A DNA stretch of 64,000 nucleotides from JAKAWQ01 sp963745975 (GTDB lineage Bacteria; Pseudomonadota; Alphaproteobacteria; Acetobacterales; Acetobacteraceae): contig CAVUZJ010000009.1 of assembly GCA_963745975.1 (NCBI GenBank), positions 868,001 to 932,000 of the forward strand, read 5' to 3'. Position numbers and translations under genes: made by a program. The first letter of the stretch is position 1. Each line of letters begins with the position of its first letter. A model generated the notes under the pieces. That model had not been told where the DNA came from, made no database searches, and was given only the letters and a program-made list of their open reading frames with translations. Below are positions 1 through 6,471 of this stretch, in pieces.

Positions 1-101
1 CCGAAGCGGCGCGCGCCGTCATCGGCGAGGTGCGCGCGCTCGAGCGGAGCGGGAGCGTCGAGGGAATGCTGCGGACGATCCGCGAGGGGTTGAAGGCCTG
101 A
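1..101 (+). CDS. 3' end of an unidentified protein
   Basis: Only the last 32 codons are inside the window, read in frame from base 3 to a TGA at 99-101. The fragment is a charged, probably helical tail ending in EGLKA. It is too short to assign a family. The next gene starts 35 bases further on in the same direction, so the two could share a transcript. Codon use matches the neighbouring genes, which is the main support for it being real. Confidence 0.5.
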   Translation, partial: EAARAVIGEVRALERSGSVEGMLRTIREGLKA

Positions 102-136
102 CGCGCGCGCTCGGGAAAAAAGGGGGAGAATGACGG

Positions 137-979
137 ATGAATCGTCGGGAGATCGCGACCTCGGCAGGGCTCGCGGGCGTGCTCGGGGCGGTGGGATTCG
201 CCGCCGCACCCGCGCGCGCGGCGGCGGCGGGAGAGAGCAACCTCGCGCGCATCCTGCGGACGAAGAAGCTCCGCATGGCGGGCGTTGCCGCGGAGGAGCC
301 CTATTTCCACAAGGACATCGCGACCGGGCAATGGGGCGGGTTCTGCGTCGAGATGGGGCGGGACATCGCAGGCGAGCTTGGCGTCGCGCTTGAGATCTGG
401 CCGACCACCTGGGGCAATTCGGTGCTCGATCTCGAGACCAACAAGATCGACATCTCGTTCGGCCTCAATCCGACGCCGAAGCGCGCGCTGGTCGTCGATT
501 TCCCGCCAGCGCTCTTCTACAACACCTCCTCCTTCATCGGCCGCAAGGGCTTCACGGCGGTGCGCTGGGCCGAGCTCGATCGGCCGGAGGTGCGGATCGC
601 CTTCGATCTCGGGACGTCGCGCGAGGTGATCGTGCGCCATTACGCGCCGAAGGCTGCGCTGATCGGGTTCCGGACCTCGGCGGACGGGCTGCTCGCGGTC
701 GCGGCCGGGCATGCCGACTGCTTCGTCTGCACGGTCTTCCTCGGGCTCGCGGCCAGGAAGAGCAACCCGAACCTCGGCGATTTCTTCATCCCGCAGCCCT
801 ATGTGCGGGTGGTGACGACGGCGGCGATCCAGTACGACGGCGATCTCCGGTTCCATCTCTTCCTGGGCGCGTGGGCCGATTACAACCGGAGCAGCGGGCA
901 GATGCGGGCGTGGATCCTGAACGGCCTCGCGCTGGTCGGCGTGGAGGCGAAGGATGTGCCGCCGGAGGTCGAGTTCTAA
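137..979 (+). CDS. ABC transporter substrate-binding protein, family 3 (amino-acid type)
   Basis: A 280-residue periplasmic binding protein of the polar amino-acid uptake class (SBP_bac_3). Residues 1-30 form an export signal (MNRREIATSAG then a hydrophobic stretch ending in ARA), with a Tat-like RR. The body has the family layout: an early RMAGVAAEEPYF strand, DIAGELGVALEIWP, and a second-lobe segment rich in AAGHAD. The usual length is 250-290 residues. No permease or ATPase gene adjoins it, so its partner must be elsewhere or upstream of the window. The TAA stop lies inside a TA-flanked repeat element, so the original C-terminus may have been slightly different. Confidence 0.85.
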   Translation: MNRREIATSAGLAGVLGAVGFAAAPARAAAAGESNLARILRTKKLRMAGVAAEEPYFHKDIATGQWGGFCVEMGRDIAGELGVALEIWPTTWGNSVLDLETNKIDISFGLNPTPKRALVVDFPPALFYNTSSFIGRKGFTAVRWAELDRPEVRIAFDLGTSREVIVRHYAPKAALIGFRTSADGLLAVAAGHADCFVCTVFLGLAARKSNPNLGDFFIPQPYVRVVTTAAIQYDGDLRFHLFLGAWADYNRSSGQMRAWILNGLALVGVEAKDVPPEVEF

Positions 980-1116
980 AGCGTGATGACCGAAGGCGGA
1001 ATCGGGGCGCCCCGCGAACTCGTTCGCGGGGACCCCGGCGCCGTAGGTCTGAATCACGCGATAAAACAATGACCTATAGCGGGATGGGTGAGCGCGAGCG
1101 ATCCCATCCCGCACTA
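977..1116. mobile_element. MITE-like element, copy 1 (TA-flanked, 140 bp)
   Basis: This stretch is the reverse complement of the element at 38953-39056 apart from a few substitutions and an extra 36-bp GC-rich hairpin near 1004-1040. Both copies begin and end with TA and have imperfect terminal inverted repeats (AGCGTGATG against AGCGGGATG). Two internal hairpins are visible, one at each end, around a shared AT-rich centre, cgcgataaaacaatgacct. The left TA forms part of the TAA stop of the upstream binding protein. TA duplication is the habit of IS630/Tc1-mariner transposases, so a non-autonomous derivative is the likely origin. Confidence 0.75.
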
Positions 1117-1182
1117 GCCCCGGGGTTCCGGGCGGCGCTGCGAGGGGATGAAGCGGCGCGAGCGGCGCACTATCATCGGCGC

Positions 1183-1929
1183 ATGATGGTTTCGCACGAG
1201 CGTCTTGCCGCGTTGATTTCCCCCTCGCGCCGCGCGGTGGTGTTCACCGGCGCCGGGATTTCGACCGAATCGGGAATTCCGGACTTCCGCAGCCCGGGCG
1301 GCGTCTGGAGCCGGATGAAGCCGATCTACTTCCAGGAGTTCGTGGCGAGCGAGGAGCAGCGGCGCGAGGCGTGGCGGCGCGTCTTCGCCAATTCCTCGGG
1401 CTGGGTGGGGGCGAAGCCGAACGCGGGCCACGAGGCGGTCGCGCGCCTCGTGGCTGCGGGCAAGGTCGCCGCGGTCATCACCCAGAACGTCGATAATTTG
1501 CACCAGGACTCGGGCGTGCCGGAGGAACGGGTGATCGAGCTGCACGGCAATGCGAGCTACGCGACGTGCCTTTCCTGCGGGCTCCGCCATGAGCTGGCGA
1601 CGCTGAAGCAGACATTTCTGGGATTGGGCGAGATCCCCGAATGCCGGGAATGCGGCGGGCTCGTGAAGACCGCGACGATCTCGTTCGGCCAGGCGATGCC
1701 GGAGGCGGCGATGCGGCGCGCCGAGGAGGAGACGCTCGCCTGCGATCTCTTCATCGTGCTCGGCTCCTCGCTCGTCGTGTTCCCGGCGGCCGGGTTTCCA
1801 CTTCTCGCCAAGGAGAACGGTGCCAAGCTCGTCATCGTCAACCGCGAGCCGACCGGGCTCGACCGCCATGCCGACCTGGCGCTGAACGAGGAGATCGGCC
1901 CGGTGCTCTCGGCGGCGGTGGCGGCTTGA
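1183..1929 (+). CDS. Sir2-family NAD-dependent protein deacylase
   Basis: A 248-residue sirtuin that would remove acyl groups from lysine using NAD in the cytoplasm. Visible motifs are GAGISTESGIPDFRS at about 23-37 (NAD site), QNVDNLHQDSG near 102, the catalytic His in ELHGN (H121), a zinc site with CxxC at 129/132 and CxxC at 154/157, and GSSL near the C-terminus. Length and motif order fit bacterial CobB/NpdA enzymes. The frame stays open far upstream, but ATG 1183 (or 1186) gives the normal N-terminus; the upstream part overlaps the repeat element. Nothing nearby indicates the substrate. Confidence 0.93.
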   Translation: MMVSHERLAALISPSRRAVVFTGAGISTESGIPDFRSPGGVWSRMKPIYFQEFVASEEQRREAWRRVFANSSGWVGAKPNAGHEAVARLVAAGKVAAVITQNVDNLHQDSGVPEERVIELHGNASYATCLSCGLRHELATLKQTFLGLGEIPECRECGGLVKTATISFGQAMPEAAMRRAEEETLACDLFIVLGSSLVVFPAAGFPLLAKENGAKLVIVNREPTGLDRHADLALNEEIGPVLSAAVAA

Positions 1930-1977
1930 TCTCGGGCGCCGGTTCCCGCACGGTGGCCGCTTCCACGGAGACACCGC

Positions 1978-2397
1978 ATGCCCGCCCTGAAGGCGCTCGA
2001 TCCCCAGGAGGCGCTGGTCTGCACGATGGTGCTCGTCGCGGCCGCCGACGGCGGCCTCACCGACCGCGAGATCGGGGTGATGGTCGGGCTCGTGCAGAGC
2101 TTGCCCGTGTTCCACGATTTCTCCTCCGCGCGGCTCAAGACCGCGACGGAGACGGCGGTGAGCCTGCTCGGCGAGAGCGACGGCCTCGCCCACGCCGCGC
2201 GCCTGATATGCGAGGCGCTCGAGCCTCGGCTCAGGGAGACCGCCTATCTACTGGCCTGCGACGTCATTGCGGTTGACGAGCACGCGCGGCCGACCGAGCT
2301 CGAGATGCTGGAGTTCGTGTGCAAGGAGCTGGGGATCGACCCGCTGGTCGCCCGCGCCTTCGAGCGGGCCGCGCGCGCCCGCCAGCAGCCGCGGTGA
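1978..2397 (+). CDS. TerB-like (tellurite-resistance-type) protein
   Basis: A 139-residue all-helical cytoplasmic protein of the TerB/DjlA-N-like family. The diagnostic stretch VLVAAADGGLTDREI lies at about 18-33 and is echoed by CDVIAVDEHARPTELEML at about 92-110, giving the two acidic pseudo-repeats of the fold that can bind metal. The role of stand-alone TerB proteins is not well defined; stress or envelope functions have been proposed. It follows the sirtuin by 48 bases and precedes the amidotransferase by 21, so it may be in the same transcript. Confidence 0.75.
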   Translation: MPALKALDPQEALVCTMVLVAAADGGLTDREIGVMVGLVQSLPVFHDFSSARLKTATETAVSLLGESDGLAHAARLICEALEPRLRETAYLLACDVIAVDEHARPTELEMLEFVCKELGIDPLVARAFERAARARQQPR

Positions 2398-2418
2398 AGG
2401 GCCGCCCCGGAGCTTTCC

Positions 2419-3159
2419 ATGTCCCCCATCATCGGCCTTCCTGCTTGCGCGAAAACCACCGGCGAGCATCTGTTCTCCTCCACCCCGGCCCGTTACGGCA
2501 AGGCGCTGATCGCCGCCGCCGGGGCAGTGCCGGTGCTGATCCCGCCGGAGGGCGAGGCGATGCTCGCCGTGCTCGACCGGCTGGACGGGCTTCTGCTTCC
2601 CGGGAGCCCCTCGAACGTGGCGCCTTCGCACTACGGCGAGGCGGCGGATTTGACGCCGGACCGGCACGACCTCGCGCGCGACGGGACCGCGCTTCCCCTG
2701 ATCCGCGCGGCACTGGCGCGCGGGCTGCCGCTGCTCGCGATCTGCCGCGGCATCCAGGAGCTGAACGTCGCGCTCGGCGGGACGCTGCACCAGCAGGTGC
2801 AGGCGCTGCCCGGACGGCTCGACCATCGCGGGGGCGCCGGCACGGTGGCCGAGCGCTATGGGCCGAAGCACAGGGTGGTGCTCGAGGGCGGCATCGCGGA
2901 GCTGGTCGGGCGGCGCGAGATCATGGCGAACTCGCTGCACGAGCAGGCGATCGACCGGCCCGGCGAGGGGATCGTGGTCGAGGGGCGGGCACCCGACGGG
3001 ACGATCGAGGCGGTTCGCGTGGCGGGGCGCGGATTCGCGTTCGGCGTTCAATGGCACCCCGAGTGGGAGCCGCTCGCGTTTGCCGACCGCGCCGCCCTCT
3101 TCGCGGCGTTCGGGAGTGCGGCGCGCGCCTTCGGGGCCGGCCTTCGCCGGGCGGCGTAG
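2419..3159 (+). CDS. class I glutamine amidotransferase-like hydrolase (peptidase C26, PuuD type)
   Basis: A 246-residue enzyme of the gamma-glutamyl-GABA hydrolase family, which splits gamma-glutamyl amides. The triad is visible: nucleophile C109 in AICRGIQELN, with H213 and E215 in QWHPEW. The N-terminal IGLPACAK and PGSPSNVAPSHY segments are typical, and the length fits. In PuuD the substrate is gamma-glutamyl-GABA from putrescine breakdown; no other puu gene adjoins here, so the natural substrate is inferred only. The gene stops 2 bases before the SDR start, so the two are probably cotranscribed. Confidence 0.88.
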   Translation: MSPIIGLPACAKTTGEHLFSSTPARYGKALIAAAGAVPVLIPPEGEAMLAVLDRLDGLLLPGSPSNVAPSHYGEAADLTPDRHDLARDGTALPLIRAALARGLPLLAICRGIQELNVALGGTLHQQVQALPGRLDHRGGAGTVAERYGPKHRVVLEGGIAELVGRREIMANSLHEQAIDRPGEGIVVEGRAPDGTIEAVRVAGRGFAFGVQWHPEWEPLAFADRAALFAAFGSAARAFGAGLRRAA

Positions 3160-3161
3160 CG

Positions 3162-3923
3162 ATGGATCTCGGGCTTGCCGGCAAGAGCGCGCTCGTCACC
3201 GGCGGATCGAAGGGGATCGGGCGAGCCTCGGCGGCGGCGCTGGCGGCGGAAGGCGTGGCCCTCACCCTGGTCGCGCGGAGCGCGGAGGGGCTCGAAGCGG
3301 CGGCGGCGGCGATCCGCGCGCGCTCGCAGGTGCCGGTCGCGACGATTGCCGCGGATCTCTCGCGCCACGAGGAGATCGAGCGCGTGGCCGCGGCGGCGCC
3401 GACGCCCGACATCCTCGTCAACAACGCGGGCGCCATTCCGCCGGGCGCGCTGGCCGCGGTGGACAACGCCGCCTGGCGCGCGGCGTGGGACCTCAAGGTG
3501 TTCGGCTATATCTCGCTTTCCCGGCTCGTCCATGCGCGCATGGCCGAGCGCGGCTCGGGCGTGATCGTCAACGTGATCGGCGCGGCGGGCGAGAAGTTCG
3601 ATCCCGAATATATCGCGGGCTCGGCGGGGAACGCGGCACTCATGGCCTTCACCCGTGCGCTCGGGCGGGCGAGCCCGGCGCATGGGCTGCGCGTGGTCGG
3701 GATCAATCCGGGCCCGGTCGAGACCGAGCGGATGGAGATGCTGCAGCGCGCGCGGGCCGAGCGCAGCTTCGGCGATGCGGGACGCTGGCGCGAGTTCTTC
3801 GCCCGCATGCCCTTCGGCCGCCCGGCCACGCCCGAGGAGATCGGCGCCGCGGTCGCGTTCCTTGCGAGCCCGCTCTCCGCCTACACCAACGCCACCATCC
3901 TCACGATCGACGGCGGCGGCTGA
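3162..3923 (+). CDS. atypical short-chain dehydrogenase/reductase family protein
   Basis: A 253-residue Rossmann-fold protein. The cofactor motif TGGSKGIG is at 13-20 and NNAG at 87-90, so NAD(P) binding is likely. The usual catalytic Tyr-x3-Lys is absent: in the aligned stretch IAGSAGNAAL the Tyr position is Gly153 and the Lys position Asn157. The usual catalytic Ser also appears to be Gly, near 140. Fold, start and end (ILTIDGGG) are otherwise normal and intact, so this looks like a stable divergent subfamily and not a decaying gene. ATG 3162 was chosen because it lies 2 bases after the upstream stop and gives the standard N-terminus. Confidence 0.85.
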   Translation: MDLGLAGKSALVTGGSKGIGRASAAALAAEGVALTLVARSAEGLEAAAAAIRARSQVPVATIAADLSRHEEIERVAAAAPTPDILVNNAGAIPPGALAAVDNAAWRAAWDLKVFGYISLSRLVHARMAERGSGVIVNVIGAAGEKFDPEYIAGSAGNAALMAFTRALGRASPAHGLRVVGINPGPVETERMEMLQRARAERSFGDAGRWREFFARMPFGRPATPEEIGAAVAFLASPLSAYTNATILTIDGGG

Positions 3924-4303
3924 GGACGAAGGGCGGATCTTCGGGTCTCCGAAGAAGTTATTATTCCGTACTAGAAACTTATTGGACGGCCGGAAGCGGC
4001 GGTGCCGATCATGCGGCGAGACGAGACGCCAAATCGCGGCGTTCCGCCGCGCACGGAGCGCGAACGAAACGGCGCGTGAGCCGTTCGCTTGGCCAAATAG
4101 GCGTAAATTTCGCGGAAAATGGGTCGAGACATGTTGCAGCGGATGCGCGTGTGCGTGAACCGGGATGTGCCACGCGCCGTTCCGTGGATGTTATCCACAG
4201 GCCGGATCGCGAAACCTTCACGTTCATGAAACGTGAAGGCCAAGGCCGCGTCATCAATGTCCGCTAGGCTCGGTTCGCGACCACACAAAACGGGGTGGAC
4301 ATC
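3924..4303. other. 380-bp intergenic region before the phosphoesterase pair
   Basis: No gene is visible. The stretch is less GC-rich than its surroundings. It holds an isolated TTATCCACA at 4191-4199 inside an imperfect inverted repeat (gtggat/atccac), and a perfect 10-bp inverted repeat at 4215-4239 that is listed separately. It ends in a good ribosome-binding site, GGGGTGG, 6 bases before ATG 4304. It probably carries the promoter of the secreted phosphoesterase gene. No convincing Pho-box direct repeat was found. Confidence 0.6.
4215..4239. promoter_or_regulatory. perfect inverted repeat upstream of phosphoesterase gene (candidate operator)
   Basis: Two perfect 10-bp arms, CCTTCACGTT and AACGTGAAGG, surround a 5-nt centre, CATGA. 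The repeat lies 65 bases before the ATG of the first phosphoesterase gene. There is no T-run after it, so a terminator is unlikely. It could be a binding site for a dimeric regulator. The regulator is not known, and the same site is not seen upstream of the second paralogue. Confidence 0.4.
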
Positions 4304-6214
4304 ATGCATCCGAGAAGCCTTCGCCGCGTGTTCTACGCGGGCGTCTCGACTTTTGCCATGTGCGTGCAGGCCGCGACGCCGGTCCTTGCGGCACCTTTCG
4401 GCGGGCCGAACGACAACGCGACGGCGACGCCGATCAAGCACGTGATCATCATCATCGGCGAGAACCGCACCTTCGACCAGGTGTTCGCGACCTTCCAGCC
4501 GAAGAACGGGCAGCACGCCCTCAACCTGCTCTCCGAGGGCATCGTCAACGCCGACGGCTCGCCCGGTCCGCGCTTCGCGGCCGCGGTGCAGAACCAGGCC
4601 TCCGACACCACGACATACGCGATCAGCCCGCCCATCACTGGGCCCTACAAGACGCTGCCGCCGCCGAACACCGGCTACACCCCGGAGGTTGCAAGCAACA
4701 CCAGCCCGCCGCCGTTCGCCACCCTCGCCGCCGCCGCGGCCGCCGACTACGGCCTCCTCGCGCAGGACATCCCCCTCCTCACCACCGGCGCTTCGGGGCT
4801 GCCCTTCCTCACCGTGGACCGGCGGATCGCCAACGCGACCAAGCTGCCGAGCGGTCCCTTCCGGCTGAGCCCGGGCGTCTCGGACGACGACTACGCGAAC
4901 AGCCCCGTGCACCGCTTCTACCAGATGTGGCAGCAGGCGGACTGCTCGACGGCGACGGCCACGGCGACCAACCCGGCCGGCTGCAGGAACGACCTCTTCC
5001 CCTGGGTCGAGGCCACGGAAGGCGCCGGTTCGAGCGGCGGGAAACAACCCTCGCCCTTCACCGACGAGACGACGGGCGAGGGCGCGACGTCGATGGGCTT
5101 CTACGACATGGCTGCCGGCGATCTCAGCTTCTTCAAGGATCTCGCCAACGAATACACGATCGCCGACAACTACCATCAGGCGGTGATGGGCGGCACCGGG
5201 GCCAACCACATCATGCTCGGCTCCGGCGACGCCTTCTGGTACAGCGACGGCAAGGGCGACCCGGAAGTCCCGCCGGCGAACGAGATCGAGAACCCGAACC
5301 CGATGGCCGGGACCAACAACTGGTATGCGGAGGACGGCTATTCCGGCGGCTCCTACTCGGAATGCGCGGATCCCGCTCAGCCCGGCGTGGCGCCGATCGT
5401 CGATTACCTGAAGTCCTTGCCGGACCACCCGAGCCCGAACTGCCAGCCCGGCCACTACTACCTGCTCAACAACTACGATCCGGGCTATTTCGGCAACGGC
5501 ACCGTCGACACCATCGACACCTACACGATCCCGCCCTCCTCGACGCCGACGATCGCCGACGTGCTGCTCGCGCACGGCATCTCCTGGACGTATTTCGGCG
5601 AGGGCTGGGACGCCTACGTCGAGAATCCAGAAGCGTCCACCGACGTTTATTGCAATATCTGCAATCCGTTCCAGTACGAGACGCGGATCATGACCAACCC
5701 GCTGATCCGCACCAACGACATCAAGGACACGCTCGATCTCTACAACGACATCGTCGACAACGAGCTGCCGGCCGTCTCCTTCGTCAAGCCGGGCGGGCTC
5801 AACGACGGCCATCCCGAATCCTCGAAGTACGACATCTTCGAAGCCTTCGTGAAAAAGATCCTGCTGATGGTGAAGGCCAACCCGGCGCTTGCCAAGTCCA
5901 CCGCCGTCTTCATCACCAATGACGAGGGTGGCGGCTACTACGACAGCGGCTTCCTCCAGCCGCTCGACTATTTCGGCGACGGCACGCGGATCCCGCTGAT
6001 CGTCGTCTCCGCCTACTCGAAGGGCGGCTATGTCGTGCACAGCTACGCCGACCACGTCTCGCTCCTCAAGTTCATCGAGGCGAACTGGCACCTGCCCACG
6101 GTGAGCAATCGCAGCCGCGACAATCTGCCCAACCCGGTGGCGACGGCGGCCAACCCTTACGTGCCGACCAACGGCCCGGCGATCGACAACCTGATGGACT
6201 TCTTCAAGTTCTGA
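4304..6214 (+). CDS. secreted phosphoesterase (phospholipase C / acid phosphatase family), paralogue 1
   Basis: A 636-residue exported hydrolase of the phosphoesterase family that contains phospholipase C and AcpA-type acid phosphatases. A signal peptide spans about 1-30 (hydrophobic stretch, cleavage near VLAA). The metal/nucleophile motif GENRTFD is at 52-58, with Thr56 as probable nucleophile. Later metal-site segments are NDEGGGYYDS and HSYADH. ATG 4304 is preferred to GTG 4295 because it has a GGGGTGG ribosome-binding site and aligns exactly with the start of the paralogue downstream. Substrate (phospholipid or phosphomonoester) cannot be decided from sequence. Export through the neighbouring type II system is plausible. 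Confidence 0.9.
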   Translation: MHPRSLRRVFYAGVSTFAMCVQAATPVLAAPFGGPNDNATATPIKHVIIIIGENRTFDQVFATFQPKNGQHALNLLSEGIVNADGSPGPRFAAAVQNQASDTTTYAISPPITGPYKTLPPPNTGYTPEVASNTSPPPFATLAAAAAADYGLLAQDIPLLTTGASGLPFLTVDRRIANATKLPSGPFRLSPGVSDDDYANSPVHRFYQMWQQADCSTATATATNPAGCRNDLFPWVEATEGAGSSGGKQPSPFTDETTGEGATSMGFYDMAAGDLSFFKDLANEYTIADNYHQAVMGGTGANHIMLGSGDAFWYSDGKGDPEVPPANEIENPNPMAGTNNWYAEDGYSGGSYSECADPAQPGVAPIVDYLKSLPDHPSPNCQPGHYYLLNNYDPGYFGNGTVDTIDTYTIPPSSTPTIADVLLAHGISWTYFGEGWDAYVENPEASTDVYCNICNPFQYETRIMTNPLIRTNDIKDTLDLYNDIVDNELPAVSFVKPGGLNDGHPESSKYDIFEAFVKKILLMVKANPALAKSTAVFITNDEGGGYYDSGFLQPLDYFGDGTRIPLIVVSAYSKGGYVVHSYADHVSLLKFIEANWHLPTVSNRSRDNLPNPVATAANPYVPTNGPAIDNLMDFFKF

Positions 6215-6242
6215 AGCCCGAAGCCTTAGCCGCAATCCCGGC

Positions 6243-6273
6243 GAGGGGGCGCCACCGGCGCCCCTCACTTTTT
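6243..6273 (+). terminator. rho-independent terminator after phosphoesterase 1
   Basis: A GC-rich stem, GAGGGGGCGCC / GGCGCCCCTC with a 3-nt ACC loop, is followed by CACTTTTTC. It lies 29 bases after the stop codon, so paralogue 2 is probably transcribed from its own promoter in the 200 bases that follow. Confidence 0.8.
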
Positions 6274-6471
6274 CGGCCATCGGGCGCCGGAATCGCCGGG
6301 CGCGCGGGCAGGAAAAATCCGCCCCGTCGCCGAGCTGTAACCTTGCGGGGCTGATCGCGAAATTGTTAACTTCGTAATCCTCGTGCTTCGTCGATACTGT
6401 TCATCAATGAATGAACGGCTGGGCATCGGCAGATAACATCCGCCGAGGGCCCGAGGCAGCCAGGAGGCATC

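Noticed and set aside
4191..4199. A perfect DnaA-box sequence, TTATCCACA
   Set aside because: It is single, with no cluster of further boxes, no AT-rich unwinding region and no dnaA, parAB or similar gene nearby. A chance match or part of the local inverted repeat.
3971..6280. A long minus-strand open frame opposite the first phosphoesterase
   Set aside because: Antisense shadow; the plus-strand protein has a signal peptide, catalytic motif, ribosome-binding site and terminator.
6333..6360. CTGTAAC and CTGATCG as a possible Pho box before phosphoesterase 2
   Set aside because: The spacing is not the 11-base period of PhoB half-sites and the second half-site is poor.
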